Of a stretch of DNA of 64,000 bases, positions 12,780-24,169 are shown piece after piece; within the stretch, counting starts at the first letter, position 1; each line of letters begins with the position of its first letter. A model generated the notes under the pieces. That model worked only from the letters and a program-made list of their open reading frames with translations. It had not been told where the DNA came from and ran no database searches. A program made the position numbers and the translations under genes. The stretch is from positions 19,646,085-19,710,084 of the forward strand of contig JAKOON010000012.1 of the NCBI GenBank assembly GCA_022577435.1. The letters are read 5' to 3'. The stretch is from Embiotoca jacksoni. Lineage: Eukaryota > Chordata > Actinopteri > Embiotocidae.

Positions 12780-12900
12780 TTGTAACATTCTGGGCCTGAT
12801 TTCCTAAGATCTCAAATAAAGGGTAATAAATTGCGTGTTTTTCTAAAAGTTTGCATGTTTATTTTGCGCCCGTTTTGATTCACTAAGAGTAATTGTGTCA
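12780..12900 (+). mobile_element. Possible Harbinger-type MITE left end
   Basis: GGGCCTGATTTCCTAAGATC then AATAAAGGGTAATAAATTGC resembles the start of fish PIF/Harbinger-type elements as I remember them. The matching right end was not found, so the extent is unknown. The sequence after it to about 13130 is A-rich and shows nothing else. Confidence 0.3.
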
Positions 12901-15372
12901 CTGATGTCAGGTGCATTGTATTTAAATGAGGGGTTTGCGTGTTTTAAAGTGATCCCAGCAATGGAAAACAGAGCGACCGCAAAAGGAAAAGGGAATCTGA
13001 TCCCACTGACATTAAGAAATATAAAAATAACAAGAGCAAAACGCCATATAGGAGCTTATCTGCAAGAAAGTCAATACTGTGGGAAAAACAAAAAGGCAAA
13101 AATAAAGGCTTACTAATAAAACTTCAGCCAATAAAAGAGGAGGGACAGTGGATGAGATGCTTCTAACAAACACTGAGCAGCAGGTCCAGCTCTTTCTGTG
13201 ATGAGCAGGTGACTTTTCATTCAGTGTCTTGTGAACCTTATGAAGCTGCTTGTGAATTCTGCAGGACACATTTAGGACCTGTGACAGCACATCTGAATAA
13301 TGGGACTGGATGGGATATCCAAGCAGCGAAACGCTGGAATGACCCAGAGGCAGGACAATGCTGGTTTTTAATAGCTGGTACTTTGTGGCTCCTCCTTGTT
13401 GTTGGCTGTAAATCATCATTCAGCTCATTCAATAACTCAAATGTCATCGCTGGACAAACAATATGTCTGAATCATTTTTTGCCTGACATTTCAGAAAGGT
13501 TTACTGCACGTTAGTTACGTTAGTAGATCAGTTTGGACATTTGTTTGCGGGTGATGTGAAGTTTGCACGGGATTTTACACACGTAGACCTTTAGTGACCT
13601 TTAGTGATCTGTGTATAATTTCAATTCCTTTTTTAATGTTTTAAGCTAAACATTTTACATATTGTCCCTTTAATTCTGACAATGTATAAATGTAAAACTT
13701 TTATATCCAGACTTTTTGAGGGACTTTGAAAATCCAGGTATTCCCCTCAGTGTGTCTGTTGTTGTAAAAAAAATCTGAAGATGCTCTATTCTCTCTATCA
13801 GCTATATTGAAAGATTTAAAGGGGCCAACTGGCATAACGTGTCCATGCAGCTATTTGACAGAGAGTTTGCGGTTGGCAAACACTGAACTGAGCCTGGGTG
13901 GGACATGAGAAACACATAGAAAAACTGACAGGGGGAGAGGAGGGCGGACAACATATAAAATGTAATCTGTTATATAATTCAACATTTATCTCATGCTGTC
14001 CTGGCAGAACTGCCAGATAGATGTTGCGGAAGCACCCTCCTAACAGGAAAGAGAACATTTGTTTGTCTGGCTGATCAGAGGTGGTAGTACTGGCTGAGGG
14101 TAGTACTTGGTTTGGGTGGATTCCTAGTAAAACCCAGCGAGCTGGATTTCAATGGAGAAGCAGAGACAGTAGTGATCAGTTTGGTTAAAACAGGAAGTAG
14201 TTGTGCTGTTCCGTGAGTTTGTGTATACACATTAGTCCTTCTGATGTACCCTTTAGTCACTCTCCTCTGTGTGTTCTTCAAACCGTCATCTTCATCCTCT
14301 GTCTTCAGTTACTGAAGCAACAGCATTTCATTGTGCGGTCAGTGTCTTTGTGTTTTGTGTGGCTTTGTTTTTTGCAGAGCATGGATTTCACCTTTGGTCA
14401 AATGTTTTATGAGTTAGTCATGTGTTGCAAATAGTCTTTGAATGCAGTCATTGGTGCATCTGTGTGTCGTTTTGCTTGAGAGGGAGACAAAGAGGGAGAC
14501 ATCCTCTCACTTTCCAAAACTGTGTAAAACAATCAGGTTAAATACTCCACTGCCTCTCTGCATCTCTCCTACACATCTTCATGCCTCTACAGGTATGTCA
14601 TCTGGAACAACCGCCTTTCCACTCTTTACAACCCCTTTAAAATATGAAGGTAACTTAGTGTATTTTTTAAGCAAGCATAAGAGAGCAAATTTCTTTAAAA
14701 AAAAAAAAAAAATCACATTTGGAAGTGAAAATGTAGGTACTGAGAATACATCTTTTTTGGATTACAAACAAATGATGCCTTACTGTTTTGTTGGTATGAC
14801 ATTCTGAATAAAAACCATCAATGAATTACAGCAATCTAGTTTTCACTCTGCTACTTCAGATAATTTGTTCCTTATGCTAAGTATGTTTATATGGGCTATT
14901 TCAAGGCATTTATTGGGCATATTACATGACATTTACCGAATATTTACGTTTTTCTTTTAGTTTCATTTTGATAGTGTCAATATCAGAGCAACACCAATTA
15001 CAGTTTACAAGTGCACTTAAACATTTACACAAACACACATGTTCTAATTTCTTCTTATTTCACTGCATTGAGCTGGAATTAAATATAATTCTTATCTAAT
15101 GTGTAAGTAAAAAAAAAAACAGTTAGGCGACTTGAGCCAGTAGACAGTATAAGCAAACACATTTTCAATTAAATTTCTCGTAGCATCCTTTAAGTAAACT
15201 CACTGCAACCGGACATGACATTTGAGTAGCAGTCTTTAAATGTGACCCAGGATGCATTGCACACACACTGCTAAAACAATCACAAAAAGGTCTGTCCGCA
15301 AATCAGGCCTCTTAGATTACAAGTCAAAAACGTTTGGTTTGACTTGCATCCACAGCATGGCTATACACACAT

Positions 15373-15375
<3 letters not shown>
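12901..15375. other. Intergenic
   Basis: AT-rich with A-runs at 14698-14712 and 15109-15118. No gene, RNA or repeat recognised. Confidence 0.55.

Positions 15376-15410
<35 letters not shown>
15376..15410. repeat. (TA)n tract at the Tc1 insertion point
   Basis: About 16 TA units directly left of the Tc1 end. TATATATAT continues on the right at 17044, showing insertion into a TA-rich site. Confidence 0.95.
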
Positions 15411-15413
<3 letters not shown>

Positions 15414-15627
15414 TGGGTACGGAAAGTATTCAGACCCCTTTAAATTTTTCACTCTTTGTTTCATTGCAGCCATTTGCTAAAATCAAAAAAGTTCATTTTG
15501 TTTCTCATTAATGTACACTCAGCACCCCATCTTGACAGAAAAAAACTGAAATGTAGAAATTTGTGCAAATTTATTAAAAAAGAAAAACTGAAATATCACA
15601 TGGTCATAAGTATTCAGACCCTTTGCT
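15411..15627 (+). repeat. Left terminal inverted repeat of the Tc1 element
   Basis: 217 bp. It is the reverse complement of 16827-17043 except for two differences I can find (T/G near position 35 and G/A near position 90). Outer and inner copies of AGTATTCAGACCC are the presumed transposase-binding direct repeats. Confidence 0.9.
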
Positions 15628-16667
15628 CAGTATTGAGTAGAAGCACCCTTTTGAGCTAGTACAGCCATGAGTCTTCTTGGGAATGATGCAACAAGCTTTT
15701 CACACCTGGATTTGGGGATCCTCTGCCATTCTTCCTCGCAGATCCTCTCCAGTTCCGTCAGGTTGGATGGTGAACGTTGGTGGACAGCCATTTTCAGGTC
15801 TCTCCAGAGATGCTCAATTGGGTTTAGGTCAGGGCTCTGGCTGGGCCAGTCAAGAGTGGTCACAGAGTTGTTCCGAAGCCACTCCTTTGTTATTTTAGCT
15901 GTGTGCTTAGGGTCATTGTCTTGTTGGAAGGTGAACCTTCGGCCCAGTCTGAGGTCCAGAGCACTCTTGAAGAGGTTTTCTTCCAGGATATCTCTGTACT
16001 TGGCCGCATCCATCTTTCCTTCAATTGCAACCAGTCGTCCTGTCCCTGCAGCTGAAAAACACCCCCATAGCATGATGCTGCCACCACCATGTTTCACTGT
16101 TGGGATTGTATTGGGCAGGTGATGAGCAGTGCCTGGTTTTCTCCACACATACCGCTTAGAATTAACGCCAAAAAGTTCAATCTTGGTCTCATCAGACCAG
16201 AGAATCGTATTTCTCATAGTCTGGGAGTCCTTCATGTGTTTTTTGGCAAACTCTATGCGGGCTTTCATATGTCTTGCACTGGGGAGAGGCTTCCATCGGG
16301 CCACTCTGCCATAAAGCCCCGACTGGTGGAGGGCTGCAGTGATAGTTGACTTTGTGGAACTTTCTCCCATCTCCCTACTGCATCTCTGGAGCTCAGCCAC
16401 AGTGATCTTTGGGTTCTTCTTTACCTCTCTCACCAAGGCTCTTCTCCCACGATTGCTCAGTTTGGCTGGACGGCCAGGTCTGGGAAGAGTTCCGGTCGTC
16501 CCAAACTTCTTCCATTTAAGGATTATGGAGGCCACTGTGCTCTTAGGAACCTTGAGTGCTGCAGAAATTATTTTGTAACCTTGGCCAGATCTGTGCCTTG
16601 CCACAATTCTGTCTCTGAGCTCCTTGGACAGTTCCTTCGACCTCATGATTCTCATTTGCTCTGACAT
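15627..16667 (-). CDS. Tc1-like transposase, apparently intact (346 aa)
   Basis: Cut-and-paste transposase acting at TA sites. Residues 1-60 form the first helix-turn-helix of the paired-like DNA-binding domain, then the GRPR-like hinge L-P-R-P-G-R-P-A at 61-68 and a second helix-turn-helix to about 125. The catalytic triad is visible as D159 (in ILWSDETK), D250 (in FQQDNDPKHTA) and E285 (in PDLNPIEHLW). The last two are separated by 34 residues, giving the DD34E signature. A glycine-rich box (HGGGSIMLWGCFS) lies at about 193-205. The length matches full Tc1 transposases (about 340 aa) with no stop or frameshift. The stop codon meets the inner edge of the left inverted repeat. The start at 16667 (MSEQMRIMRSKELS) is the usual family start. 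Activity cannot be judged from sequence. Confidence 0.93.
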   Translation of the reverse strand: MSEQMRIMRSKELSKELRDRIVARHRSGQGYKIISAALKVPKSTVASIILKWKKFGTTGTLPRPGRPAKLSNRGRRALVREVKKNPKITVAELQRCSREMGESSTKSTITAALHQSGLYGRVARWKPLPSARHMKARIEFAKKHMKDSQTMRNTILWSDETKIELFGVNSKRYVWRKPGTAHHLPNTIPTVKHGGGSIMLWGCFSAAGTGRLVAIEGKMDAAKYRDILEENLFKSALDLRLGRRFTFQQDNDPKHTAKITKEWLRNNSVTTLDWPSQSPDLNPIEHLWRDLKMAVHQRSPSNLTELERICEEEWQRIPKSRCEKLVASFPRRLMAVLAQKGASTQY

Positions 16668-16826
16668 GCACTGTGAGCTGTAAGGTCTTATATAGACAGG
16701 TGTGTGCCTTTCCTAATCAAGTCCAATCAGTTTAATTAAACACAGCTGGACTCCAATGAAGGAGTAGAACCATCTCAAGGAGGATCAGAAGAAATGGACA
16801 GCATGTGAGTTAAATATGAGTGTCAC

Positions 16827-17043
16827 AGCAAAGGGTCTGAATACTTATGACCATGTGATATTTCAGTTTTTCTTTTTTAATAAATTTGCACAAATTTCTA
16901 CATTTCAGTTTTTTTCTGTCAAGATGGGGTGCTGAGTGTACATTAATGAGAAATAAAATGAACTTTTTTGATTTTAGCAAATGGCTGCAATGAAACAAAG
17001 AGTGAAACATTTAAAGGGGTCTGAATACTTTCCGTACCCACTG
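16827..17043 (-). repeat. Right terminal inverted repeat of the Tc1 element
   Basis: 217 bp partner of the left arm, ending CCGTACCCACTG directly before TA. It carries the same two internal direct repeats. Confidence 0.9.
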
Positions 17044-17605
17044 TATATATATGTGTGTGTTATGTACGTATATATAACACCAGCACTCCCTCTGTAACTA
17101 CTCAAGAGGTATGTACTGCACTGTACTCTGAAGGATGGTCACACCAGATATTCATCTACGTTTTTTTGTCTTTACTGCACTATTTATGAAATTAACCAAT
17201 AGATAAAAAGCATTCTCACTTTACTTTTAGTGCATAGTAGTTTTTTGCATAGTAACCTATTGTATTTCTGAAGTCACTGAAGAGAATACAAAGAGAATAT
17301 CTCTTACATCCTTTTTGAAAGCAGCAGTTTAGTACCTGTGAACCTGCTCTGTCTAACTATGTCTATATGTGTATGATACGCTTGTATAAAACAGCACAAG
17401 CACTCTTTCTGGTCCAGCTGACCAAGAGCCTCCAAATCGTCTGGCAGCGAATCGTGACAGTGGTCAAAGGCTTAGTGGAGATCAAACATGCGCTTTAACC
17501 TGAAAAGACAAACCAAAGCTCAATTAGCCTTGTGTACATAATCATCAGCTGACTGCAATCACAGCACAAGGCATTCTCAGCAGAGGAAGACGGACTGGAT
17601 TCAAA

Positions 17606-17692
17606 CTTCTCTTCTCTTCTCTTCTCTTCTCTTCTCTTCTCTTCTCTTCTCTTCTCTTCTCTTCTCTTCTCTTCTCTTCTCTTCTCTTCTCC
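17606..17692. repeat. (CTTCT)n microsatellite, about 17 units
   Basis: Uninterrupted CTTCT pentanucleotides with pure homopyrimidine/homopurine strands. The same unit in the same orientation recurs at 36552-36591 (about 8 units). Confidence 0.98.
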
Positions 17693-18726
17693 TTGTTCTG
17701 AATTGGGAATATTGCAAAATACAAATTAATTAAGTCTGTGCTACTCCGTGAAAAGCGAGCAAAAAAAGTCAGCACAATCTGTCTGACATTGGTGTAGAAA
17801 TGTTTTGTTAGTCAAAAGATACTTATGTATTATATAGGCAGGTAATGTTTGAGATAGATGCAGTTGCTCATGAACTTAGCTTCCGGGGACAAATGGAGTT
17901 TATGTTTTACTATAAATGTGTTTATGAATGCAAATAATTTAATTCTGACACACATTTTCATTGACAGTTTTTTCAAAAACCTTCCACCCTTTTCTGGAAG
18001 TGTAACCCAATTTTCAAACTGCATTTAAAAAACGGACTCTTCAATCACCTCAAAACAGTTTGATCTGTTCTGAAAACCAAACAATGTCGTCAGATCATAC
18101 TCCAAGCCAGCCAAAATAAAAACACTACTGAGCATTCATTATACCAGGGGTCTCTGACTTTTTGCTTGTAAAATACCCGTAGTATTAATTGGATGTTAGC
18201 AGGTTAGCAAGCACGCAGTGGATTTGACAGTGACCGTGAATAGTAGTGAATAAGTATACTATTTTCATAAAGAATCAGAAACGGAGGATTTTTTTCACAA
18301 ATGTAAATGACAATTGTGAGTCTAATTTGTGGTACGAGTTTGTATTTGGTAAAAAATGTTACGTTGAGCAGCACTTCATAAAAGCTATTTTTCTTGGGGC
18401 TTTAAGCCAGAAGCGCTCTCCAAACAGAGAAGGTGAATGAGCTGAAAACAGTGAGTAAAAGACTGCAGTGGCTGAAACATTATGATCATAAAAGTAAGAC
18501 AGAAATGATGTCTGCTATTGACTATTTACAACTTGGTGCTCGCACTGTGGCAAGAACAGTGTCTGCGCTGGCTGTGGATGCAGCAGAGCAGCTAAACGGG
18601 ACGTGGACAGGTGCAAATGCTTTTCGATCCAGTGAGATGAGTCAGTGGACTCCAGCGATACAAGAAGTGACTGATTAACAGAGAACACTTGTGGGAACTG
18701 TTAAATCGTTGGGTTGGTCTCTCTGA

Positions 18727-18971
18727 GGCCTGGAACACACCGCCTGTGGCGTGCTGCTTCGCTGCGGCTGCAGGTCCTACCATTGAATCAATGAGTTTCT
18801 CTTTGATAATGGCCATCAGTACTGAATTTTTTAGGTCCGACAAACGATGAGTTGTAACCAAAGTGGAACCAAGTGTGGCTACTCTAATCCGTTAATATAG
18901 ACGCCGATATGAAATGACGCCACATACCAACAAGTAACGCATACACCATGCAGGCACTGTGTTCCAGGCCT
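18727..18971 (-). mobile_element. MITE-like non-autonomous DNA element
   Basis: 245 bp. Left end AGGCCTGGAACACAC and right end GTGTTCCAGGCCT are inverted repeats. An internal block matches, in opposite orientation, the repeat at about 60876-61083. Both encode a similar short peptide segment (T-T-H..L, then IIKEKL-x-DS-x-VGPA). No clear target-site duplication is visible, so the superfamily is uncertain (hAT or Harbinger are possible). Confidence 0.6.
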
Positions 18972-20906
18972 AATGTTGACTGTAATCAGTCAAATGTTCA
19001 CACCTGTATTAGGTTCACTGAGTTGTATTTCAGCAAGATGAGAACTTTATTATTTGAAGGCGTAACTGTTGGGATAAGCAAGAGTCAGACTGGCCATCTG
19101 TAGCACTGGCTTCAGGAATTTGATGTTGCACAAGCATTCCTCACCCTCATCATTCAGCTCCGAACATAGCTAATGCCCCAGCACCGCCCATGGATGTATG
19201 AATTGATTACACTAATAAGATTTCGTTTTAAGTTACAGTAAATTGCTAATGGAGCATCAACGTGATGTTTTCAGGCCCAAGAAAACAGCAGTCTCAAAAC
19301 TTCTGTATAGACCAAAGACATTCAACCAAAACCCTTTTTCAGAAACTGTATTTGAGTACTGCATCCCAGTCAGCATCACTGTTAGTTCCTGCATGGCCTT
19401 TACAGGTCAGGTCTTCAGCAAATGACAGCTTTAACATGAAGAAAACCAAAGCACACTCCTCCCTGTTCCCTCGCTAACTCAAAGCAAACTTGGCAGCAGG
19501 TCCTTTAAGGACTGCGGAAGCACTACAATAACTTCTTTTGGCACGGAAACAAAATGCTTTCTCTGGAGACAAGGTTTTCCCCCTCTTGTACAAAACATGT
19601 TTTTTGGAGTGGGATTCAACCAGCCATTGGATGAGAAAATAGTGTGCTCTCGATGCAGCCTACTATAGTATACATTCTGTTTGTTTTACACAGGATGTAT
19701 GGAGTGTTTTGTAATGTTCAAATACTCCCAATCTATTCCATGTTTAGGCTGGTAAAGCTTGCTTACTGACGATATATATTCCAGTTTTCTCTCCATGGCA
19801 ACACTTAGTCACTGTTTTGCAGCACAGATCCTGGGCCCCGTTACAAACATACCCACACCAACATATTCTTACTCAATAAGGAATGCTGGGAAAAGAGAGT
19901 AAGACACAAACCAAGATGAAATGTGTTTCCTGCAGCACATAACACTGTAAATGTAGAAAACATTGGCAGAGGCAGACCCATCTATTAGCTAATGGATCAA
20001 GTCATGATTTCATGTTTCTTTGGGAAGTGACCTAAGGGTGATTGATAATCCTAAAAAAAAAAAATCAAAAATAATTTTAACGAATGATCAGGGAATTCAT
20101 TATCACCATGTTGGGAGTGGGCAGAGGCATCTAGCAGAGGTGGTAATTTGGACATTTCCCTACTGATCCAGTTGGGTGGAGCTGGTGGTGCTGTATATGT
20201 CATTGTTAAGAGTTGGAAAAGGGACAATGCACCAACCCACTGTTAGGTGAACATGAATTCAATGTTATTCATGTAACGTTTGAGAAAAAATAGGTGTAAC
20301 TCGGATTAGTGTGACACAGTTTAGAATGAAATCACAAATAGCTAATGCATTGTATCATTTTCAGAGTTTTCTTCAGAATATATTGGCATGGTGACTAACC
20401 TCATTCACACTGTTGCTCACCATAAGACTTCTCAAACCAGACACTCAGCCAGGGATCTTCAACCTTTCGCTCACCATTACCTTGTTTCCTGTTCATAGAC
20501 TTACCAGGGCGGGCCGGCGAGGTATATTGATGGCTGCCAAAGTATATTTGGGGATCCAATTCAGCATTTTTTATTTGTTTATCTTTGAACCTGTTCGAGA
20601 ATATAACGCTATCTACGCGATCGGTTAACGAGTGGACAGTCTGCCCTCTCTCTCCTTCAACACCATGCCAGTGGAGCAGAGGGGGGTGGGGGGGCAAGCA
20701 GGCTTGAGCTCTGTGTTCTCATGAAACACACAGAGATCAGAGGACAGAAACTGCCAGGCTTTTATTTTTGACTGTGTATGCAGTTTATTGTAACTCAAAA
20801 TCATTTTATTGTAAGCGGCTTCTCAAGTTTGTGAGACAGCATCAGTTATTTCAGTAAATTCCCCCAAAACGTTAAAGTGACAGCGGCCTCTAGTTAGCAT
20901 TGAAAT

Positions 20907-21000
20907 TACGAGGGTGGACCAATAAGTTTTGAGACTGCTTCTGTTGCACGCTAACGCACAGTGACGTGCACGGATCACCGAGAAATTGTAACATCCGGTT
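20907..21000 (+). mobile_element. Mariner-like terminal repeat remnant
   Basis: TACGAGGGTGGACCAATAAG followed by TTTTGAGACT resembles a mariner end and pairs with the similar end at 42171. No transposase is recognisable between here and the L2 start at 21480. That interval otherwise shows nothing I can name. Confidence 0.4.
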
Positions 21001-21479
21001 CTAAGTTACAAACATTGTTGTGAGTGCTGCGCTGGTACTTGCCTTTCTGGCCCAGCTGACTTCACCTAGTCAGCCTGCCCACTCTGCCAGTTGAGTTGGC
21101 ATAGTTGACTCTGAGTTGGCAATGTGCCTGCAGTTCATTAGGGGGAAAAAAGGAAGTTGTTCAGTTATAATGTACTTAACAGCAAGATTGTGACTTTGAC
21201 AGGAGATAATCCCAACAAAGCAAAACACCAATGGGACAAAACTTGGGGGGGCATGCTGCTCAAAACGAGTGGCTTCTAAGGTTCCTCCCAGTACTGTTAC
21301 ATGACAGGGTGAGAGACCGTAATGATGAATTTGTGGAACTTGTACTCCTACTTAGGCAGGTGGTTGAACTTGTGTGTGCTCCCAACAATCACAATCACAG
21401 GCTGCTTACATGAAGGTCATAAATGAGAAGTACATAGAAACAAGGCATCTCCTCTTCCCAGTGAGGAAGCTCAGACTCA

Positions 21480-23703
21480 AACATCAGACATTATCTCCTG
21501 CCACAGACACTCTCCTTTCTACTCTGTCTTCCTCTCTTGATTCTCTCTGTCCTCTTACATTATGACAGTCCCGCAAGTCCTCCCCAGCTCTGTGGTTGTC
21601 TGACTCGGTGCGTGCCGAGAGAGCCACTATGAGAGCGGCAGAAAGGAAATGGAGGAAATCTAACCACCCTGACGACCTGCTCACCTATCAATCTCTCCTC
21701 TCCTCTTTCTCTGCCTCTATCTCTGCAGCCAAAAGCTCTTTCTACCTAACCAGAATTCAATCCTCTTTTTCCAACCCCAAAAAGCTATTCTCCATCTTCT
21801 CCAACCTCTTGACCACCCCTCCCCCCTCCTCCCTCCATCCTTCTACCAAGCCACTTTGTCAACTACTTTACTAAAAAGATAGATGACATACGTTCCTCAT
21901 TTTCAAACCCAGCTTCTATAACTACACGCCCATCATCTTCATCCCTTTCACTTTCCTCTTTCACCTCCCTGTCTCCCAATCAAGTTCTCACCTTGGTAAC
22001 CTCTGCCCACCCAACCACCTGCCCCCTTGACCCCATCCCATCTCACATTCTCCAGTCTATTGCTCCTGACCTTCTTCCTTTTCTAACCCATCTCATCAAC
22101 ACTTCTCTGTCAACTGGCTGCTTTCCGAACTCGCTGAAGGAGGCAAGAGTGAACCCTCTCCTGAAGAAACCCCCCCTCAACCCGGCTGATGTAAACAACT
22201 ACAGACCCATCTCTCTTCTTTCCTTTCTTTCCAAAACTCTCGAACGAGCTATCGCCAATCAACTCTCCTCCTATCTCCACCATAATAACCTTCTTGACCA
22301 CCAGTCTGGTTTCAACAGACTACTCAACAGAGACGGTCCTCCTTCTGTCTCTGAGCAGCTTCACACTGCTAGAGCAGCTTCACACTGCTAGAGCAGCCTC
22401 TCTCTCCTCTGTCCTGATCCTTCTAGACCTTCTGCTGCATTTGACACAGTGAACCACCAGATCCTTCTTTCCTCTTTCAGGACCTCGGTGTTTCAGGCTC
22501 TGCTCTCTCCCTGTTCTCATCCTACCTCAACGGCCGCACCTACCGGGTAACTTGGAGAGGATCTGTGTCTGAACTTTGTCATATCACTACTCGTGTCCCT
22601 CAAGGCTCCGTTCTGGGTCCCCTCCTCTTCTCTCTGTACACCAACTCTCTCGGCTTTGTCATTCACTCGCATGGCTTTTCTTACCACAGCTATGCTGATG
22701 ACACCCAACTGATTCTCTCTTTTCCCCGATCTGAAACACAGATAGCCGCACGAATCTCTGCCTGTCTGACTGACATCTCTCAGTGGATGTCCTCACACCA
22801 CCTGAAAATCAACCTCAACAAGACCGAACTGCTCTTCCTTCCAGGGAAAGACTCTCCCACCCTCGACCTGACTACTACCTTTGACTACTCTGTGTTATCC
22901 CCGACCCTGACTGCTAGGAACCTCGGTGTGACACTCGACAGTCAACTCTCTCTTACCGCCAACATCACTGCAACAACGCGTTCCTGTAGATACATGCTGC
23001 ACAACATCAGGAGACTACGTCCTCTTCTCACTCAGAAGGCAGTGCAGGTTCTGGTCCAGGCTCTGGTTATCTCACGTCTGGACTACTGTAACTCCCTCCT
23101 GGCAGGTCTACCTGTTAGTGCCATCCCACCTCAGCAGCTCATCCAGAATGCCGCAGCATGACTGGTCTTTAACCTCCCGAAATACACTCACACTACTCCG
23201 CTCCTTTCACTGGTTACCAGTAGCCGCCTGCATCCATTTCAAAACATTGGTACTTGCGTACCGTGCTGCGAACAGATCAGGTCTAGTCTACATCCAGGAC
23301 ATGGTCAAACCCTACATCCCAGCCCACTCCCTCCGCTCTGCATCTACCAATCAGCTTGTTGCTCCCTCACTGCGAGCTAAACACTCTACAAAATCACGGC
23401 TGTTTGCTGTCCTGGCTCCTAAATGGTGGAATGAGCTCCCCAATGACATCAGGACAGCACAAACTCTGTACATCTTCCGCCGCAAACTAAAAACACACCT
23501 CTTCCGACTTTACCTTGAACAGTAGAACTTTAGTAGCACTTAAAATGGCACTTACTGATAGCACTTTGTAGTTTGGCTTTCTTGAAGAAATTGTATTTTC
23601 TTGATTCCTGTTGTTCTGGGTTTTGTACCCTCATGGTTGAAATGCACTTATTGTAAGTCGCTTTGGATAAAAGCGTCAGCTAAATGAAATGTAATGTAAT
23701 GTA
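21480..23703 (+). mobile_element. L2-type LINE, 5'-truncated, with frameshifts
   Basis: Linker (S-D-S-V-R-A-E-R-A-T-M-R-A-A-E-R-K-W-R-K-S), then C-P-L-D-P-I-P-S-H-I-L, NNYRPISLLSFLSKTLERAI, VPQGSVLGPLLFSLYTNSLG, YADDTQL and DYCNSLLAG identify an L2 RT. The C-terminal segment H-W-L-P-V-A is in another frame and ends at about 23525. The 3' end is the well-known fish L2 tail (TTGTAAGTCGCTTTGGATAA) closing in (ATGTA)n repeats. Frame breaks occur near 21870, near 22391 (a 19-bp tandem duplication), near 22430 (a short indel) and near 23160. Not functional. Confidence 0.9.
22565..23161 (+). pseudogene. L2 reverse-transcriptase palm/thumb segment
   Basis: A 198-codon open segment with motif B (VPQGSVLGPLLFSLY), motif C (YHSYADDTQLILSF) and the downstream blocks H-H-L-K-I-N-L-N-K-T-E-L-L-F-L and A-R-N-L-G-V-T-L-D. 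It reads through to Q-N-A-A-A. The next part of the protein is shifted to a different frame, starting around 23118. Confidence 0.88.
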
Positions 23704-23873
23704 ACTGACTGGACAAGATCTTATCCGGATTTGTACTACAGTCAGGTTAAGGGTGTATTAAACCCGTTTGATGCCTCATGATCAAATACAGTAGTGACAG
23801 ACAGAATTACTGTGCCTCTTGTGGTTAGACAGAAAAGAGCAAGTCGATCCAGATCAAGGTGTTTTTGGGATAG

Positions 23874-24168
23874 ACAGTTAAGAGTGGCACTTTTATTTGC
23901 AAAAATCTTGATGAGCTTCTTAAATACATCCCATTAAAACACCAGCAGAGAGGTGGCCGGCTGCTGGGTGCTCAGTCCATCGTGAAATTTGGAATGAAGA
24001 AGATCAGAAGCACACTGCCTTCAATGGAGAAAGAGCAACTGGAAACTCTTATCACCAGGTTGATAGGCCTTGGAGTCATAAACCTTGATGACTGCACCCT
24101 TTTAACACCAGTACACTGATGGGACTTTATCATCAATACAGTCCAGGCGGCTGATCAACGCCTTCGGC
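23874..24168 (+). pseudogene. Unassigned exon-like reading frame with one stop and a splice donor
   Basis: One frame runs open from 23874 to a TGA at 24117-24119 (81 codons) and stays open afterwards to a CTCAG|GTACGT donor at about 24173. It has a regular amphipathic composition: N-L-D-E-L-L-K-Y-I-P, then R-G-G-R-L-L-G-A-Q-S-I-V-K-F-G-M-K-K-I, E-Q-L-E-T-L-I-T-R-L-I-G-L-G and N-L-D-D-C-T-L-L-T-P. After the stop come W-D-F-I-I-N-T-V-Q-A-A-D-Q-R-L-R-L. I do not recognise the family. It could be a decayed exon of a cellular gene, a transposon protein, or chance. It directly follows the L2 insertion. Confidence 0.35.
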
Positions 24169-24169
24169 T

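Larger units (their letters stand above)
15411..17043 (-). mobile_element. Structurally complete Tc1/mariner (Tc1-like, IR/DR type) DNA transposon
   Basis: The element is 1633 bp with 217-bp terminal inverted repeats, 15411-15627 and 16827-17043. In my reading they differ at only two positions. Each begins CAGTGGGTACGG and carries the motif AGTATTCAGACCC both near the outer end and near the inner end, the internal direct-repeat layout of Sleeping Beauty-type fish elements. The right flank is TA and the left flank is CA, one substitution from the expected TA target duplication. The insertion lies in a (TA)n tract. Very similar arms plus an open transposase point to recent insertion. Families of this kind are known in many teleosts and are reported to have moved horizontally. 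Confidence 0.93.
17044..20906. other. Intergenic with the MITE at 18727
   Basis: Besides the CTTCT tract and the MITE-like element, nothing recognised. Candidate frames at 18.2-18.7 kb have no motif. Confidence 0.55.

Noticed and set aside
15667..16349. Forward-strand frames inside the Tc1 element
   Set aside because: Antisense shadows of the transposase gene.
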